64,000 nucleotides of DNA from Closterium sp. Naga37s-1 (taxonomy: Eukaryota > Streptophyta > Zygnematophyceae > Desmidiales > Closteriaceae), in NCBI GenBank assembly GCA_947471745.1, contig CANJKZ010001154.1:729501-793500 (forward strand), written 5' to 3'. Below, piece after piece: positions 1-12,037 of the stretch. The notes under the pieces are model-generated. The model saw only the letters and a list, made by a program, of their open reading frames with translations, ran no database searches and was not told the origin of the DNA. Positions within the stretch are counted from its first letter, which is position 1. The number at the start of each line of letters is the position of its first letter. The translations under genes were made by a program, and so were the position numbers.

Positions 1-3000
1 GTGGTTGTGGTTTTGACTCGGGCTTGAGGTGAGGCTTGGAGGGGCTTAGGGGTTGCGGATGAGGTGGGGGTGGGGTGTGTGTGCGGCGCAGGGAGTGCAG
101 GAGGGGCGTGAGTCGCAGCTCCAGTAGCAACATGTGCATCACCTTGTCGCATTGACCTCGAATCACCTGCCACGCACATGCCACGCACAGGCCACGCACA
201 TGCCACGCACATACCACACCATGACGTCACCATGCGATCACGCCAAACAAGCGAAAGAAAAACGCAACGAGACACCACGCCCATCAGACCATCATACCAC
301 CCAGTGCCACAGGAAATCATGAGCGATAACGACCAGAAATCGTATGCAAAAACAAGCCGAGTCGAATCACCTCCCACATAGTAAGAAAACAATAACGGGT
401 ACGCAACAATTAACGCGGACGGGGATCATTCAGAGAGGGCAGAGAAGCAACAGTCAAGTGAATACATGAATACGTGGCAAGAGGCTCGAACTGCTGCTGC
501 AGCAGCTTCACACCTCGAAACAGACCCTTCTCCCTTCCAGCCATTCCCGCCCTTCCGTCTCAATCCCCTCACCACCACACACCAAACCAACCCCAACCCT
601 TCAGCCTTCACCCCTCGCATCACAACAGCCTGTCCTCCCCCCCACGCTCCCCCATTTCCTCTCCCAAATTTCCCCCCATTTCCTCCCCCCCTCTCCGCGC
701 AAACTCCCGCGCGCACGCACCAGCTCCGCGCGCGCGTCCATGGGGGTGGGCTGCAGGTTGATGATCACGAGCCTTCCGCCGTGGCGCGGCACACTGGCGG
801 GGAAGTTGCACGCGGGACCCACGCGCAGACTCGACCCCATCACCAGCGCCACGTCCGCGCGGTCGCTGTGGCGCTTCGCGGACTTCAGCGGCTGGAAGCG
901 GAGCGCCGGGGGGAGAGGGGGGCGGTTGGGGAAGGGGAATAGGGTGGGGAGGGGAATCGGGGGAGGGCGGAGGAGAGGGAGGAAAGAGGGGGTGTGTGGG
1001 AAGGGAGAGAGGAAGGGGAAGGGGGTGGAGAGAGGGGAAAGGTGGAATGGGGGGATATGAAGATGAGGAGAATGGGGAAAAGTGAGTCGGAATGCAACGA
1101 GAAACCAAAACCAGAAAAATGCAGCCAGGTATCGTGATACGCGAATGACACATTTGACAAAAGGAAAAGGGAGGGAGGGAGGGAGCGGGGGGGTTGGGAG
1201 AGTCGGGAAGAACGGGGGGCGGGCGGGGCATGCGGGGCGGGGAGTTGTGTGGGGAGAGCGAATGGGAAAATGAGAGAGCACGGGGAGAAAGCGAAAAATG
1301 AGGGTTGGAAAGGCGAGTGGAGGAAGCAGTACCTCGTTGGGAAGGCACTCTCCGAACAGCACGACGCAATCCTCTAGCTCCCCTCCGCACCCCTCCACCT
1401 CACACATCCTCCCCGTCCGATGGTCGAACTGCAACTCCTCCTCCTCATCCTCATCCTCATCATCCTCCTCTTCCTCCTCTTCTTCCTCGTCCTCTTCCTC
1501 TTCCTCCTCTGACTCTTGTTCCTCCTCCTCTTCCTCCTCATCCTCGCTACTCTCCGACTCGCTATCAACAAATCTCCTCGCTCTCGCGCTTCGCGCTCTC
1601 TTCGCCTTCCGCTTCGCCGCCTCTTCTCCTTTATCATTCCTTTTCCGCTTTTTCAGCGCAGCACTACCACCTCCTCCACCCTTCCTCCCACTTCCAACCC
1701 CCCGTGCCTTCTCCTTCCGCGCGGATCCCTCCCCCCTCTCCCCCTCTTTCTTCCCCCCGTCCGCCACCACCCCCGTTGCGCGCTCCAGCAGGATCTTCGC
1801 CGCGCGATTCGCGTCCTCCTGCGTCGACCCGCGCGCCGTCGTGAGCCCCTTCCACACCGAGTATCCGCGGAAAAACTCCGCGCCGCAGCGCGCGCACACC
1901 TCGCGACAAAAGTTACCGTGCAGCTCGCTGATTTCCTGCGACCGCAGCCCAGATCGCCGGTGCAGCCCGTCGATGTTCTGCGACACCACGTGTCGCACGA
2001 CGCCCGCCTGCACCATCGCCGTGATCGCAAAGTGGCTCAGCGTCGGCGACACCTGCTCGCGGAGCGGAAAACACCAGGCGCAAGAGGGTGTAGGAAAATC
2101 GGTAGGAGGGCGGGGAAGGGGGCGGTGGGGGGTGGTGGAGAGGGAGGCGCAGAGGGAAGAGAGAGGGAGGGGAGGAGAGGGGGGAGGATGGGGGGAAGCG
2201 TTGGGCGAATAAGGGAGTTCTCTCGTGTGAGCCAACACACGTGCACGCGAGAGAGGTCTCGTGAAATGTATGCCCGTGCCGACAAACTTAAGTGCCTCCC
2301 TCCCCCTCCCGTGCAGAGCGTCGATGTTCTGCGACGACACGTGTCGCACCGCGCCTGCTTCGACGGTGACCCATCGCCGGGATATCGAAATCCGTCAGCT
2401 TAAGCGATACCCGACGACGGGAGAAACGCGCGGAAGGAAAACGGCGGGCGGAGATTTGCGGAGTGTGAGTCGTGACTGTGGCTAAACGAGACGGGAAAAA
2501 CGTGGGGGGAGGAGACCGCAGGACGAATGCAAGGAGTAGCGCGAGGGAACTCGCGCGTAAGAACGTGCGCGTGAGAGGTGCACGTGTACGTGTGGGTGGG
2601 CGAATGAGTCAGAGCTAGGTCGAAAGCTAAATTGACGGTGACGGCGACGGCTTACCTGAAGAAAGTTCGGCTCTTTGACTTGAATGCCCTTAGAGCGCAG
2701 CGTCCACACGCCGTTCGGCCCCCGATAATCCGGAATGCCTGCTGACGTGGAGATACCCGCGCCGGTGTACACCTGCACGGGGAGAAGAGAGTCCAAGCGT
2801 TGAGAAATACAGCGGAGAGGGGCGAAAAGGGAGAAAACAAACGGAGGACGCGCAGAAAGGGGCGGTTCAATGGGGAACGGAATCGAAGCACGTGACGACG
2901 GCGTGTTAGCGACAAATAAGGAGTAACCTTCGTGAGTTTAATGGGCGAGGAGAAAGAGGAAAAGCGGCACAACGATTTAGTCAAACCGGTTTCGCCTTGC

Positions 3001-3778
3001 ATAAAAAACGTCGCACGCCCTGCCCCACCGCTGTCCCTCCCTCGAGCACACATGCGCGCCACCGAACCCACAAGCTATGTCACACAATCCACCCACTCTC
3101 CGCACCCATTCACGGTCACCCACAAATCTGCAATTCAGCCACCAGTCACGCTTCCACAACCCAGTCCTTCCTTCCGTCCCTCACTTTAAAAACACAACAA
3201 CAACGCCGACCCACCATGGCGTATCTACTCGTCTTGAGCAGCCGCGCGAGCTCCTTAACTTTCGTTGCAAGCACATCCGGCGGATCAAATAATTCTCTTT
3301 CACCCGTGCTGTCTTCGCTACCTCCCCCGCACACCGACCCTCCAAGCCCCCGACCCCTCCCACCACCGCCGCCGCCGCCACCAACGGAACTCTTTCCTCT
3401 GGCACCGTTCTGACTCCCCGCTTTCTTCTTTCCCCCCGCTGCGCAATGACCACGGGGACTCCCACGGTTCATCACGGCACTGCTTCCGCTACTCGTGCTT
3501 CCGCCTCCGCCACCGCCGCCGCCAAAACCGCGCGCGTTTCTGCCGACCTTTCTACACCTGCCAAAAGCCTCTTGGCTGCTGTCGCTGCTGGTAGAGTTAG
3601 TGCTGTTGGTGGTGGTGCTCGTGCTGGTGCTCGCCGATGCACGGGAACACTGCGATTGACGATTCCCAGCGGGCTTTCTACCAGAGTTTCCGCCGAAAGC
3701 TGTTATCGACGGTTTCTGTCTAGGGGTTGCCGATGAACGCTGCGTGGCTGGGCTCGATAGATGCCTACCATTCGCCAT
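1..3778 (-). CDS. SRT1: SIRT6/SRT1-like NAD-dependent protein deacylase (partial at 3' end)
   Basis: Class IV sirtuin: NAD-dependent removal of acyl groups from lysines, nuclear and chromatin-associated in characterised SIRT6/SRT1 members. Exons in transcript order: 3778-3215, 2772-2656, 2052-1333, 891-721, 166-1 (open to the window edge). All junctions keep phase 0. Visible motifs are [20 protein letters not shown] (NAD site), SQNIDGLH, the catalytic His in ELHGN, a zinc ribbon split as CARC and [19 protein letters not shown] and INLQPTPMD. The last exon begins [10 protein letters not shown], matching the plant SRT1 C-terminus. The N-terminal exon ends [20 protein letters not shown] just before the NAD site and is preceded by a Ser/Gly-rich low-complexity stretch. 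I chose the Met at 3778; an in-frame Met at 4090 is possible. A basic and then acidic insert of roughly 130 residues sits inside the zinc ribbon. Family call is firm; the start and the coding status of the insert are less so. Confidence 0.86.
1434..1566 (-). repeat. GAG/GAA/GAC-type coding microsatellite (acidic tract in sirtuin exon 3)
   Basis: Trinucleotide-like tract, read on the minus strand as a run of roughly 40 Glu/Asp residues with a few Ser/Gln. It lies in the open frame of sirtuin exon 3, immediately after a Lys/Arg-rich stretch ([13 protein letters not shown]). On the plus strand it reads as poly-Ser or poly-Pro, which is only a shadow. Confidence 0.85.
2311..2400 (-). repeat. Exon echo: decayed tandem copy of the 5' part of sirtuin exon 3
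   Basis: Lies in intron 2, upstream of exon 3 in transcript direction. On the minus strand it matches the first part of exon 3 from about the fifth codon (gctgac...ggcgatgg) through gtgcgacacgtg...tcgcagaacatcgac...ctgcac. The copied SQNID motif is recognisable, but small indels break the frame. Confidence 0.75.
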
Positions 3779-5775
3779 GCGGTCAGGTTGACGGCTGTGC
3801 GGGAGGGAATTAGACGCACGTTGCAGTGAACGGGAAGAAAACGAAATAAACGTTTGCGGTGAAGCACAGATGGAGATTCGAGAATTGAAAACACAGGAAC
3901 CAATGCCGGCTCGCCGCTGAGGGACGCTGAGATTTCTCACATAACCATAGGCACGGAACACTAGAATCTCAAACTTCGCAGAGATGGGGGCAACGGAGAC
4001 TAGAAGAGCTGCTTCGGGCGTACCTGCCGAAGGAACTACTCCGTCTGCGCTCCAAACATACGCTGCTATCGACAGAAATAGTTGAGCCACATAAGAAGGT
4101 TGAAAGGTGATTCTATCAACTTCTTAGTAATAAAGTCACCGCGCAGAAATGTGGATTAAGTCGAGCGTGAGTAGGGAACGGATAGGAAAACTTAGGTCGA
4201 AACTGAGAAACGGAATGTTGTGCAACCCCAACAACTTCAAGGGTTTCAGTCAAATGGTGCTGCTGGAGCTCCTTGACAGAAAACTTCGAAGCAGAAGGGG
4301 AAAGAGTAAGGGAGGGAGGGGAGAGATGTTAAGGCACAACAGGAAAGCGGAGGGGAGCGGAGGGGAAATGGTGTGCGGAAGAACGAAATGAAGCGGGGGA
4401 AGCGGAATGGGCTGGGTTGCGGAACGGGAATAAAAGACAGCTTTGGTGGCGGGACGGCGGGGTGAGGGTGTGCGGAGCGGAAAACGGGTGTCTCTCTGCA
4501 CTAGCACCGTCTGTGCGCAAAAGGAGTGCGGGTTTTGTTTGTCGGGGCAGTTAACTTTTAACAAACGGTTTGCTGTGCTGCCCCGAAACTACGTGGAAAC
4601 AAGAATTCGCACAACGTGTACACAATTTTTGCTGATCTTCGGGTTCCAGCACTTCCGAGAGACTGCCAGCCAGAACAAATTGGGCAATTACGTGCCCGGC
4701 CATATTTTGGTGGGGGGAGAATACACGTCACAAAACCATAAGGTTTGGGCTTTTTGTTCCACCTCATACTGGAGTCTCCTGGGACCTCGTTGATGTGGTG
4801 GGCAGGTTCCCCAGATATTGTCAGTGCAGGTAAGCCGACGCGGATGACGGTTTGGCGGGTAAACGTGGGCGGAAGCCCTTGGCGCAGATTTGGTTGCGTG
4901 TGGCGGGAGAGTTTGTGTGCATCTTGGGTTGGTCGAAAATTACACGAGAGACCCTGACCTTAGTCGGTTGCGCACTGCGCACACATCCGGATTCCGGACT
5001 GAGGGAGGCGTCAGGCGGGCGCAGAGTTCAGCACAGCCAGGGGGAACCAAGGGAGGGACAGGCGGCCGGAGAACTGGTTGCGGAGAGCGAAGTGTTCCGC
5101 CCCGCAGGAGTGAGTGCTCAGGGGCTCTGGTACGTGTTGACGTGTCCGTCGAGTGCGGTGCCGCAGTCGCACCGCTGGCAGGCGGAGGCTGACGCGGAAA
5201 CATCTACCAGCAATTCAGAGCACGATAATATATATTCGTATAAGGTGGACAGACAACATGATTAGTGCTCTACCTTCATGTAGAATGATTTGAATACTAG
5301 CTAGATTTTTGGAGAACACATGCTTAGAAAACGAGCAATATTGACCTCATACTCTTCATCTACAATGTGCATTATTTTTTTACACCCCCATTCAGGTTGG
5401 AAAATTGAGAGGAGGGTCGAGTGATGAAAATATGCTAACTTGCCATACATACCGGCTCGATGAGAATGTGAAATGAAATTACTTTATGCAGTCGATATGC
5501 ACGACTTCTTCTGGTTCCAATTCAAGTGGCATAGGCCCAATTCTCAAATCAACAAATTTGAAATGAAACAACGGCCTATATCATATACATTTCGGCGTCA
5601 CAATCGACTGTACCGCTCTGTGCTGTAAGGAGATGTGTTTGTTAGTTTGATGCATTGGAGGTTTAGAAAAATACATACTTTTAAGCCTCCAATTTATGTA
5701 CCCGAATTATTCCATGTGAATTAGAAGACTTCAACACGTTCTCTTTATTTAACATGCATTTTTTCATTCGATTGG
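3779..5775. other. Intergenic / sirtuin 5' region
   Basis: Upstream flank of the minus-strand sirtuin. An in-frame extension to a Met at 4090 is possible. Beyond that I see no conserved protein, RNA gene or repeat family. From about 5200 onward the base composition becomes AT-rich. Positions 5771-5775 (attgg) are the left target-site duplication of the Copia element that follows. Confidence 0.5.
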
Positions 5776-6214
5776 TGTTACGAATAGTGGAAAATGAATG
5801 AACCCTTGTGCAGTCATTACCGCGGCAACCGAAGCACGCACTACCGAGGTTGAAGACGAAAGGGCGGAAGTAACACGAAGAGACGTACAATTACAAAACG
5901 ATCTGGACCGTCGGGCAGACAGCATCAGGCAGCAGCAGTGGCGATGATTCTACCTGAACAGTTTCGTAACTGTCTGGAGTCGCACGGTTGGATTTTGTTG
6001 TAATAAGGGCATGTACCCCTTAAAGTACATGGCTAACTATGACATTTCGAATTCCCCTGTACTCATATTTATATTCCATGTATTTGCGTGTTTTAATCAT
6101 ATAAAGCATTTTACATTCACTCTGCTATTGAGGTCAAGGGCCCACCACTACTACTCAGTCTTGTGCGAACCTTCCTGAGGTGATCCTAGGCACGATCAAT
6201 CTTTGATCGCAACA
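5776..6214 (+). repeat. 5' LTR of Copia element 2
   Basis: Starts tgttacgaatag, ends gatcgcaaca. It matches 18647-19085 over its whole length. It is preceded by the TSD and followed by the primer-binding site. Confidence 0.93.
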
Positions 6215-6226
6215 TGGTATGAGAGC
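6215..6226 (+). promoter_or_regulatory. Primer-binding site, element 2
   Basis: tggtatgagagc directly abuts the 5' LTR and resembles the complement of the initiator tRNA-Met 3' end used by many Copia elements. Confidence 0.7.
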
Positions 6227-6512
6227 GACTCAGGAATCTTTCACACTGCCACCTCCAAAATCTTCGACGATTGGAAAGTGGCGTCCGGTACACGCTCGCG
6301 GGTGAGAATGGCCAGAGGATCTGGTGGTTAGACGAATCTGACGGCTAAAGCGCAGCCCAACCCGACTTCGACAAGCGAAGAAACGACGACGGTTGGAACC
6401 GCCGTCCTCGCACAACTGCTTTAACGACTCACCAGCTTGGAGCAAGGGCTGCAAACATTGCGGAATGGCGACGCGGGAACTTCCTCCCAACCCTCTCAAC
6501 CGGCCCCAAACG

Positions 6513-6638
6513 TGTCAAACTTATATGCTATGGTCTATCTAGGCTGTAGTGGGGTAGACACTATAGGGTACAACATTTCTAGGTTTCCTACTTGTACCCA
6601 CATTTTGCCTAGTCATTTCATCCCTCGTAATTCTCACA
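6513..6638 (+). repeat. 5' LTR of Copia element 1
   Basis: 126 bp, TG...CA ends, differing from the 3' LTR at one visible base (gtagacac against gtatacac). Such a short LTR is unusual among Copia elements. Confidence 0.94.
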
Positions 6639-6650
6639 TGGTATAGAGCA
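6639..6650 (+). promoter_or_regulatory. Primer-binding site, element 1
   Basis: tggtatagagca directly follows the 5' LTR and resembles the initiator tRNA-Met complement. Confidence 0.7.
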
Positions 6651-6779
6651 GGTTCCCTAGTGGGAACGTTTTCTAGGGCCCACCACTATTACGAATTTTT
6701 TTTCCTTACCTGCCCGGAGCGCGCTTCGCGCCTGCCCTAGTCGCGCCCCGTGCGCCTGCCCTCCCGTCGCGTCCCCTGC

Positions 6780-7020
6780 CCTTACGGCCTGTCGTGCCCC
6801 TTAAGGCCCATTCGCGGCCCCTTCGCGGCCCTTCGTGGCCCCCCCTCACGGCCCTTCGCGGCCCCTTCGCGGCCCCTCGCGGCCCCTTCGCGGCCCTTCG
6901 CGGCCCCTTCGCGGCCCCTCCGCGGCCCTTCGCGGCCCTTCGCGGCCCCTTCACGGCCCCTCCGCGGCCCCTTCGCGGCTCTTAGCGGCCCCTTCGCGGC
7001 CCCTCCCCGGCTCTTCACGG
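6780..7020 (+). repeat. GC-rich minisatellite in element 1 leader
   Basis: Irregular tandem units of roughly 10-12 bp with the core cccttcgcggcc. They lie between the primer-binding site and the Gag start. They give Pro/Arg-rich shadow reading frames on both strands, and I do not call any of these a protein. Confidence 0.85.
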
Positions 7021-7395
7021 CCCTGCCGCCCCCTCGTCGCCGCCCCAACAGCAGCTGCCGTCGCGCCTGCTGCCGCCGCTGCTTCCGCCACGGCCGGTCG
7101 CCGCCGCCGCTGCTGCCGTGACAGCCGCCGCCGCTGCTGCTGAGACAACCGCCGCTGCCACTGCCGTGACAGCCGCCGCCGCCGTCCCGGCCCTACCCTG
7201 CAGCCGAGTCGCGGCCCTCTTCTGCCGCCCTGTCGCGGCCCTGTTCCTGCCGGCGCACCTCGGCCCTGCCCCACCACTTGCGGGCTTCTACCCACCCGCC
7301 CCTGGTAAGCGCACCGCCGAGCCGCGCCCCTCCTCCTGCTGCTACTGCTAACCTGCTTCTGTTGCTGCTGCTGCTAGCCTGCTGCTGCTGCTGTC

Positions 7396-9042
7396 ATGGC
7401 TACCCCCAATGTGCTCACCTTTGATGCTGAGGGTCGGGCTGTCGACTTTGAGGTCTGGGTCGATGATCTGCAGCTTTTCCTGCAGTGCGATAGAAAATAC
7501 GGTCTCTCACTGTTCGATCTCACGTCTGGCGCCTCTGCTGCCCCTACTGCCGATGCTGACAGTACTTCTCGCTCACAGTGGGCCACACGCGATGCTGCTG
7601 CTCGTCTTGCTGTGCGTAGTCACCTGCCGTCCACTGAGCGCGCGCACTTTAGTCAGTACAAGAGTGCTAAGACCTTGTACGACGCTGTAGTTGCACGCTA
7701 CTCTTCCCATGCCACTGCTGCCCTTAGTCGCCTCATGCTGCCGTACGTGTTCCCTGACCTCGCCGCCTTTCCCACAGTCGCTGACCTCATTACGCACCTC
7801 CGCACTAGTGACACCCGCTACCGCGCTGCGCTTGATGCTGAGTTCTGCGCCAAGAACCCCCCCCCCATGTACATCACCCTCTACTACCTAGTCACCCGGC
7901 TCCCTGACTCCCTTCGCTCAGTCAGGGACCACTTCCTCTCTGTTTGCCCCACCACACTCACCGTTGACCTCCTCAAGGAGCGCCTCCTTGCAGCTGAGAA
8001 GAGTATAATAGCTGTAGGAGCCTCTCGTGGTGACCCTCGTGCCCCCTTCTTTGAGGGGTGCTCCCCCTCCCCCCTTTTGCCCTCTGTTGCCTCTGCTGCT
8101 GCTGTCGACCTCGTTGGCACCGAGTCGGTCGGCGCTGCGTCTGCCCCTAGCGGGAGACGCCGCAACGGCAAGGGCAAGGGGGGTAAGGGCGCTGGAGGAG
8201 CTGGCGGGGGCGGTGGAGGTGGCGGTGGAGGTGGCGGTGGAGGCGGCGGAGAGGGTGGGGGTGGCGGTGGGAGTGGTGGCGGGGGTGGGGGCTTCGGTGG
8301 CGGCGGTGGAGGCGGAGGCGGCGGCAGCAGTGGCGGTGGGAGCGGAGGAGGCGGCAGTGGCGGCGGTGGCGGCGGCGGCGGTGGAGCTGGTCGGGGTGGC
8401 TCTGTGCAGCGGGGCGGCTTCGGTGGTGGTCACCGCCAGCAGCAGCAGCGCACTCGTGAGACCCCGCCCCCCCAGCAGCTTCGTGAGTGGTACGCTGCGC
8501 GTCAGCGGGGTGGGGGTGCTGGTCCCTGTGCCTACGTCCTGCGTACCGGCGACCGCACTGGTGAGCCGTGCGGCGGCCCGCACACCACCCAGTGCTGCTT
8601 CGGCCGCCTGACAGACGCCTGGCGTCTCCAGTTCCCTGACGCCACTGAGATCCCTCGCTGGGGCGAGCTGCTTAGGTCGGGGTTTGCTATCTTTGATCTT
8701 GATTATGATGCTATTCTTGCTGCCATGTATGTTGTGTCTACTAGTGATGAGGGTGACTGTTACCTGTGTGTTCCGCCTGACCCGGGCATTGAGGCTGCTG
8801 CTCTAGGTGCTGGTGAGGCTGCTGCTCCAGGTGCTGGTGAGTCTGCTGCCCCAGGTGCTGGTGAGTCTGCTCTCTCAGGTACCACGTCGGCTCAGGTTTT
8901 GCACACCTTCACCCTTGACTCGGGTGCTTCCCGCTCCTTCTTTCGAGACCGCACCACACTCACGCCGCTTAGTCGGCCGGTTGCAGTCTCCCTGGCAGAC
9001 CCCTCTGGGGGTCCTGTCCTTGCCCACTTCTCTACTGTCTGA
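7396..9042 (+). pseudogene. gag: Element 1 Gag and start of protease
   Basis: Reads MATPNVLTFDAEGRAVDFEV at the N-terminus, then a Copia-type Gag region of about 230 residues (VWVDDLQLFLQCD, LLKERLLAAEKS), then a long poly-Gly tract from about codon 260 to 335. Next come QQLREWYAARQR, a Cys/His-containing region and the aspartic protease motif LDSGASRSFF. The frame ends at a TGA at 9040-9042, shortly after the protease active site. The same frame stays open and recognisable beyond it, so this is an interrupted Gag-Pol rather than a natural end. Confidence 0.85.
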
Positions 9043-10428
9043 CCGTGTCCGGCGGCCCCTTCTGGCACCCTGTCAGGTCTTTACCTCCCCTCGTTCTCTA
9101 CGAACTTAGTGAGTGGTGCTGACCTACAGGATGGGGGGGTTGACCAGTTCACTCCTGCGAGTCAGCGAGTGACCCACTGTACGTGTGCTCGGACGGGCCG
9201 CCACTTGGCCACGTTTACCCGTCAGCCGGGGTCGAGCCTGTACACACTGACTACTGAGTCTCCTCCGGTTGCTGCGTCTGGTCAGGTAGCTGCGTCGGGT
9301 CAGGTGTTTGCTGCAGCGTCCAGGTCTGGTCCTGAGTCTGCCCCCTGCTCGTGTCGTCTCCTGTCTCACTAGACTCTCCTCTGGCACCACCGCCTTGGTC
9401 ACCCCTCCCTGCCTCGTCTCCGAGGCATGGCCTCCCGTGTCCTTGTCTCTGGTCTCCCCCGGTCCCTCCCTCCTCTTTCCCCGGGGCCTGCCCCTACCTG
9501 CGTTCCCTGCGTCGAGGGGCGGCAGCGCGCAGCTCCTCACTCCTCCGAGTTTCCTCCGACAGAGGCTCCGCTGCAGACGCTTCACCTGGACGTGTGGGGC
9601 CCCGCCCGCGTCCGTGGACAGGGTCACGAGCGTTACTTCCTGCTGGTAGTTGACGACTACTCGCGTTACACCACAGTCTTCCCCTTGCGCAGCAAGGGTG
9701 AGGTCACTGAGGTGTTGATCGACTGGATCCGCGCAGCTCGTCTCCGGCTCAGAGAGAGTTTCGGCTCGGACTTTCCTGTTCTGCGTCTGCACTCCGACAA
9801 ATGCGGAGATATTTCCTCTGACCTTCTGCGAGCCTTCTGTCGTGCACGGGGCATCCGCTAGACGTTCACGCTTCCGGCCTCTCCACAGCAAAATGGGATT
9901 GCTGAGCGCCGCATTGGCATGGTCATGGACGTCGCTCGTACGTCCATGATTCATGCGGCTGCTCCCCATTTTCTGTGGCCGTTCGCGGTTCAGTACGCGG
10001 CGCATCAGATCAACCTTCAGCCCCGGGTCTCCTTGCCGGAGACCTCCCCTACTCTGCGGTGGACGGGGAAGGTTGGCGATGCGTTTGCGTTCCGTGTCTG
10101 GGGATCTCGAGCTTTTGTCCGCGACTTGTCTGCGGACAAGCTGTCCCCCCGTGCTGTTCCCTGCATCTTCCTTGGCTTCCCCCCTGACGCGCCTGGTTGG
10201 CAGTTTTACCACCCCACCTCGCGCCGTGTTCTGTCCTCCCAGGACGTCACGTTTGACGAGTCGGTTCCTTACTACCGTCTCTTCCCCTACCGCACTGCAC
10301 CCCTCCCCCCGCCGCCGCTCTTCCTCGCGCCAGGTCCCCCCCCCGGTAGACCCCCTTCCCCCTCAGGGTCCTGCCCCCTCAGGTGTGTCCCAGGTAAACG
10401 CAGTCGAGCCTGTCGAGGTAGCTGTTGA
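9043..10428 (+). pseudogene. pol: Element 1 protease C-terminus and integrase
   Basis: Continues the Gag frame after the TGA. It shows LLWHHRLGHPS (GAG-pre-integrase His motif), CVPC, the integrase core with LDVWGPARV and VVDDYSRYTTVF, LHSDKCGDISSD, and PQQNGIAERRIG (third catalytic residue). In-frame TAG codons at 9370-9372 and 9859-9861 both replace a CAG present in the related element 3. Near 10335, in a C-run, the recognisable frame moves forward by one, so the frame to 10428 ends out of register. Confidence 0.85.
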
Positions 10429-12037
10429 CTCTGGTGCTGCTAGGGGTGCTGAGCCTGCGGGTGCGGGGTCTGGGGGTGCTGAGCCTGGGGGTGCTGAGTC
10501 TGGGGGTGCTGAGCCTGGGGGTGCTGCGACTGGGGGTGCAGAGCCTAAGGGTGCTGGGCCTGCTCGTGTGGAGTCTGGCGTTACTGGGTCTGGAGCTGGG
10601 GCTGTTGAGTCTTCCGGTGGTCCTGCTGGAGCTGGAGCTGCTGCTGGTGCCAGTGCTCCTGTGGGTGCTGGAGTTGCTGCTCCTGGAGCTGGTAGAGCTC
10701 CTGGAGTCAGGGCCGACCCTGGGGGTACTGGTACTGTCCCTGCTGGTTATGGAGGTGCTGCGCGGCCACGGCCGTACTTCGTTCCGCTCCTTGAGCAGGT
10801 TCTTAGTCTTCCGCCCTCTACTGGTCCTGCTCCTCCTTTAGAGTGTCCACTGCCTGTCCAGTCCGAGTCACAGTTACAGCCCGCCTCCCCACTGCCTGCT
10901 CCCTCTCCCTACACTGGTCCTACTGGAGGTCTTACTGAGCATCGTGAGCCTGCGTCTCGTCCTGCGTCGCCTGTTCGTGCTGCTCGCACTAGTCGTCGTG
11001 TTCCGCGTCAGCGTCCTCCTGCGGTCCCGTGCACGCACCAGATGGCACTGCGTCCTTCCACTGCTCCACTGCGTGTCCCTTTGCCGTCTCCTCCAGAGTC
11101 CTCTCTTCCTGCTCTTGCTGACCCGGAGTCTGAATCTCTGCATGCTGCCAGTCCTACTGTCACGCGTCTCCTGGCTACTGTTCTCACTGACCCTTCCTTT
11201 GAGTCCACTGCTGCGTCTGCCTTAGTTGCTGAGCTTGTCGACTTCGCTGCTCGCTGTCGTCTAGACTACGCCGCTAGTCTTGTTGCTGAGTCTGAGTCTG
11301 TCTGTCCTCCGTCCGTCGGGGGTGAGTGTGCTCTTAGCACGGACATCCTTGAGGACAGGCAAGAGGAGTTCAAGTGTTTTGCTGCTGCTTTACCTCATCT
11401 CGTGTCCATGTTGATTGCCCCTGAGGGAGACCCGGATGCACTAGACATCCCGACTCCGCGCTCTTGCGCAGAGGTGATAGAGGGTCCCTACTCCTCTCAG
11501 TGGCAGTCAGCCATGGATGCAGAGATGGCTTCCTGGAAGTCCACAGGCACCTACGTTGACGAGGTTCCCCCACCTGGGGCGAACATCGTCAGTGGCATGT
11601 GGATTTTCAGGGTGAAGCGGCCGCCGGGTTCTCCGCCTGTCTTCAAGGCACGTTACGTGGCTCGAGGCTTCAGCCAGCGGCAGGGAGTTGACTACTTTCA
11701 GACCTTCTCTCCCACCCCGAAGATGACCACTCTTCGGGTGCTGCTGCACATAGCCGCTCAGCGCGACTACGAGCTTCACTCTCTTGACTTCAGCACTGCT
11801 TTCCTACAGGGCAGCCTGCACGAGGAGATCTGGCTGCGCCGCCCACCTGGCTTCACTAGGTCGTTTCCTCCTGGTACCCAGTGGAGCCTCCGGCGGCCAG
11901 TCTACGGTCTCCGCCAGGCGCCCCGTGAGTGGCACGACACACTGAGGACTACACTTGCGGTTTCTACGCACCGACACTTCTTTGCCGCCGTTCTACATCC
12001 TCGTGTACGTCGACGACTTGGTCTTTGCTACTGCTGA
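10336..12037 (+). pseudogene. pol: Element 1 linker and N-terminal reverse transcriptase
   Basis: After a Gly/Ala/Glu-rich linker (repeats of GGAEPGGAESG type) the Copia RT begins at about 11500: MDAEMASWKSTGTYVDEVP, GMWIFRVKRPPGSPPVFKAR, YVARGFSQRQGVDYFQTFSP and LDFSTAFLQGSLHEEIWLR. The frame is lost near 11958. There, comparison with element 3 (38820-38890) shows a deletion of several tens of bases just before the YVDD region. Confidence 0.83.

Noticed and set aside
1298..2212. Poly-Ser / Pro-rich protein on the plus strand
   Set aside because: Antisense shadow of the sirtuin exon 3 acidic tract.
6706..7295. Arg/Pro/Ala-rich open frames in the element 1 leader on both strands
   Set aside because: They follow a GC-rich minisatellite that is open in most frames. 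No conserved domain.
8190..8400. Glycine-rich structural protein gene
   Set aside because: The poly-Gly tract is inside the Gag frame of Copia element 1, between Gag core and protease.
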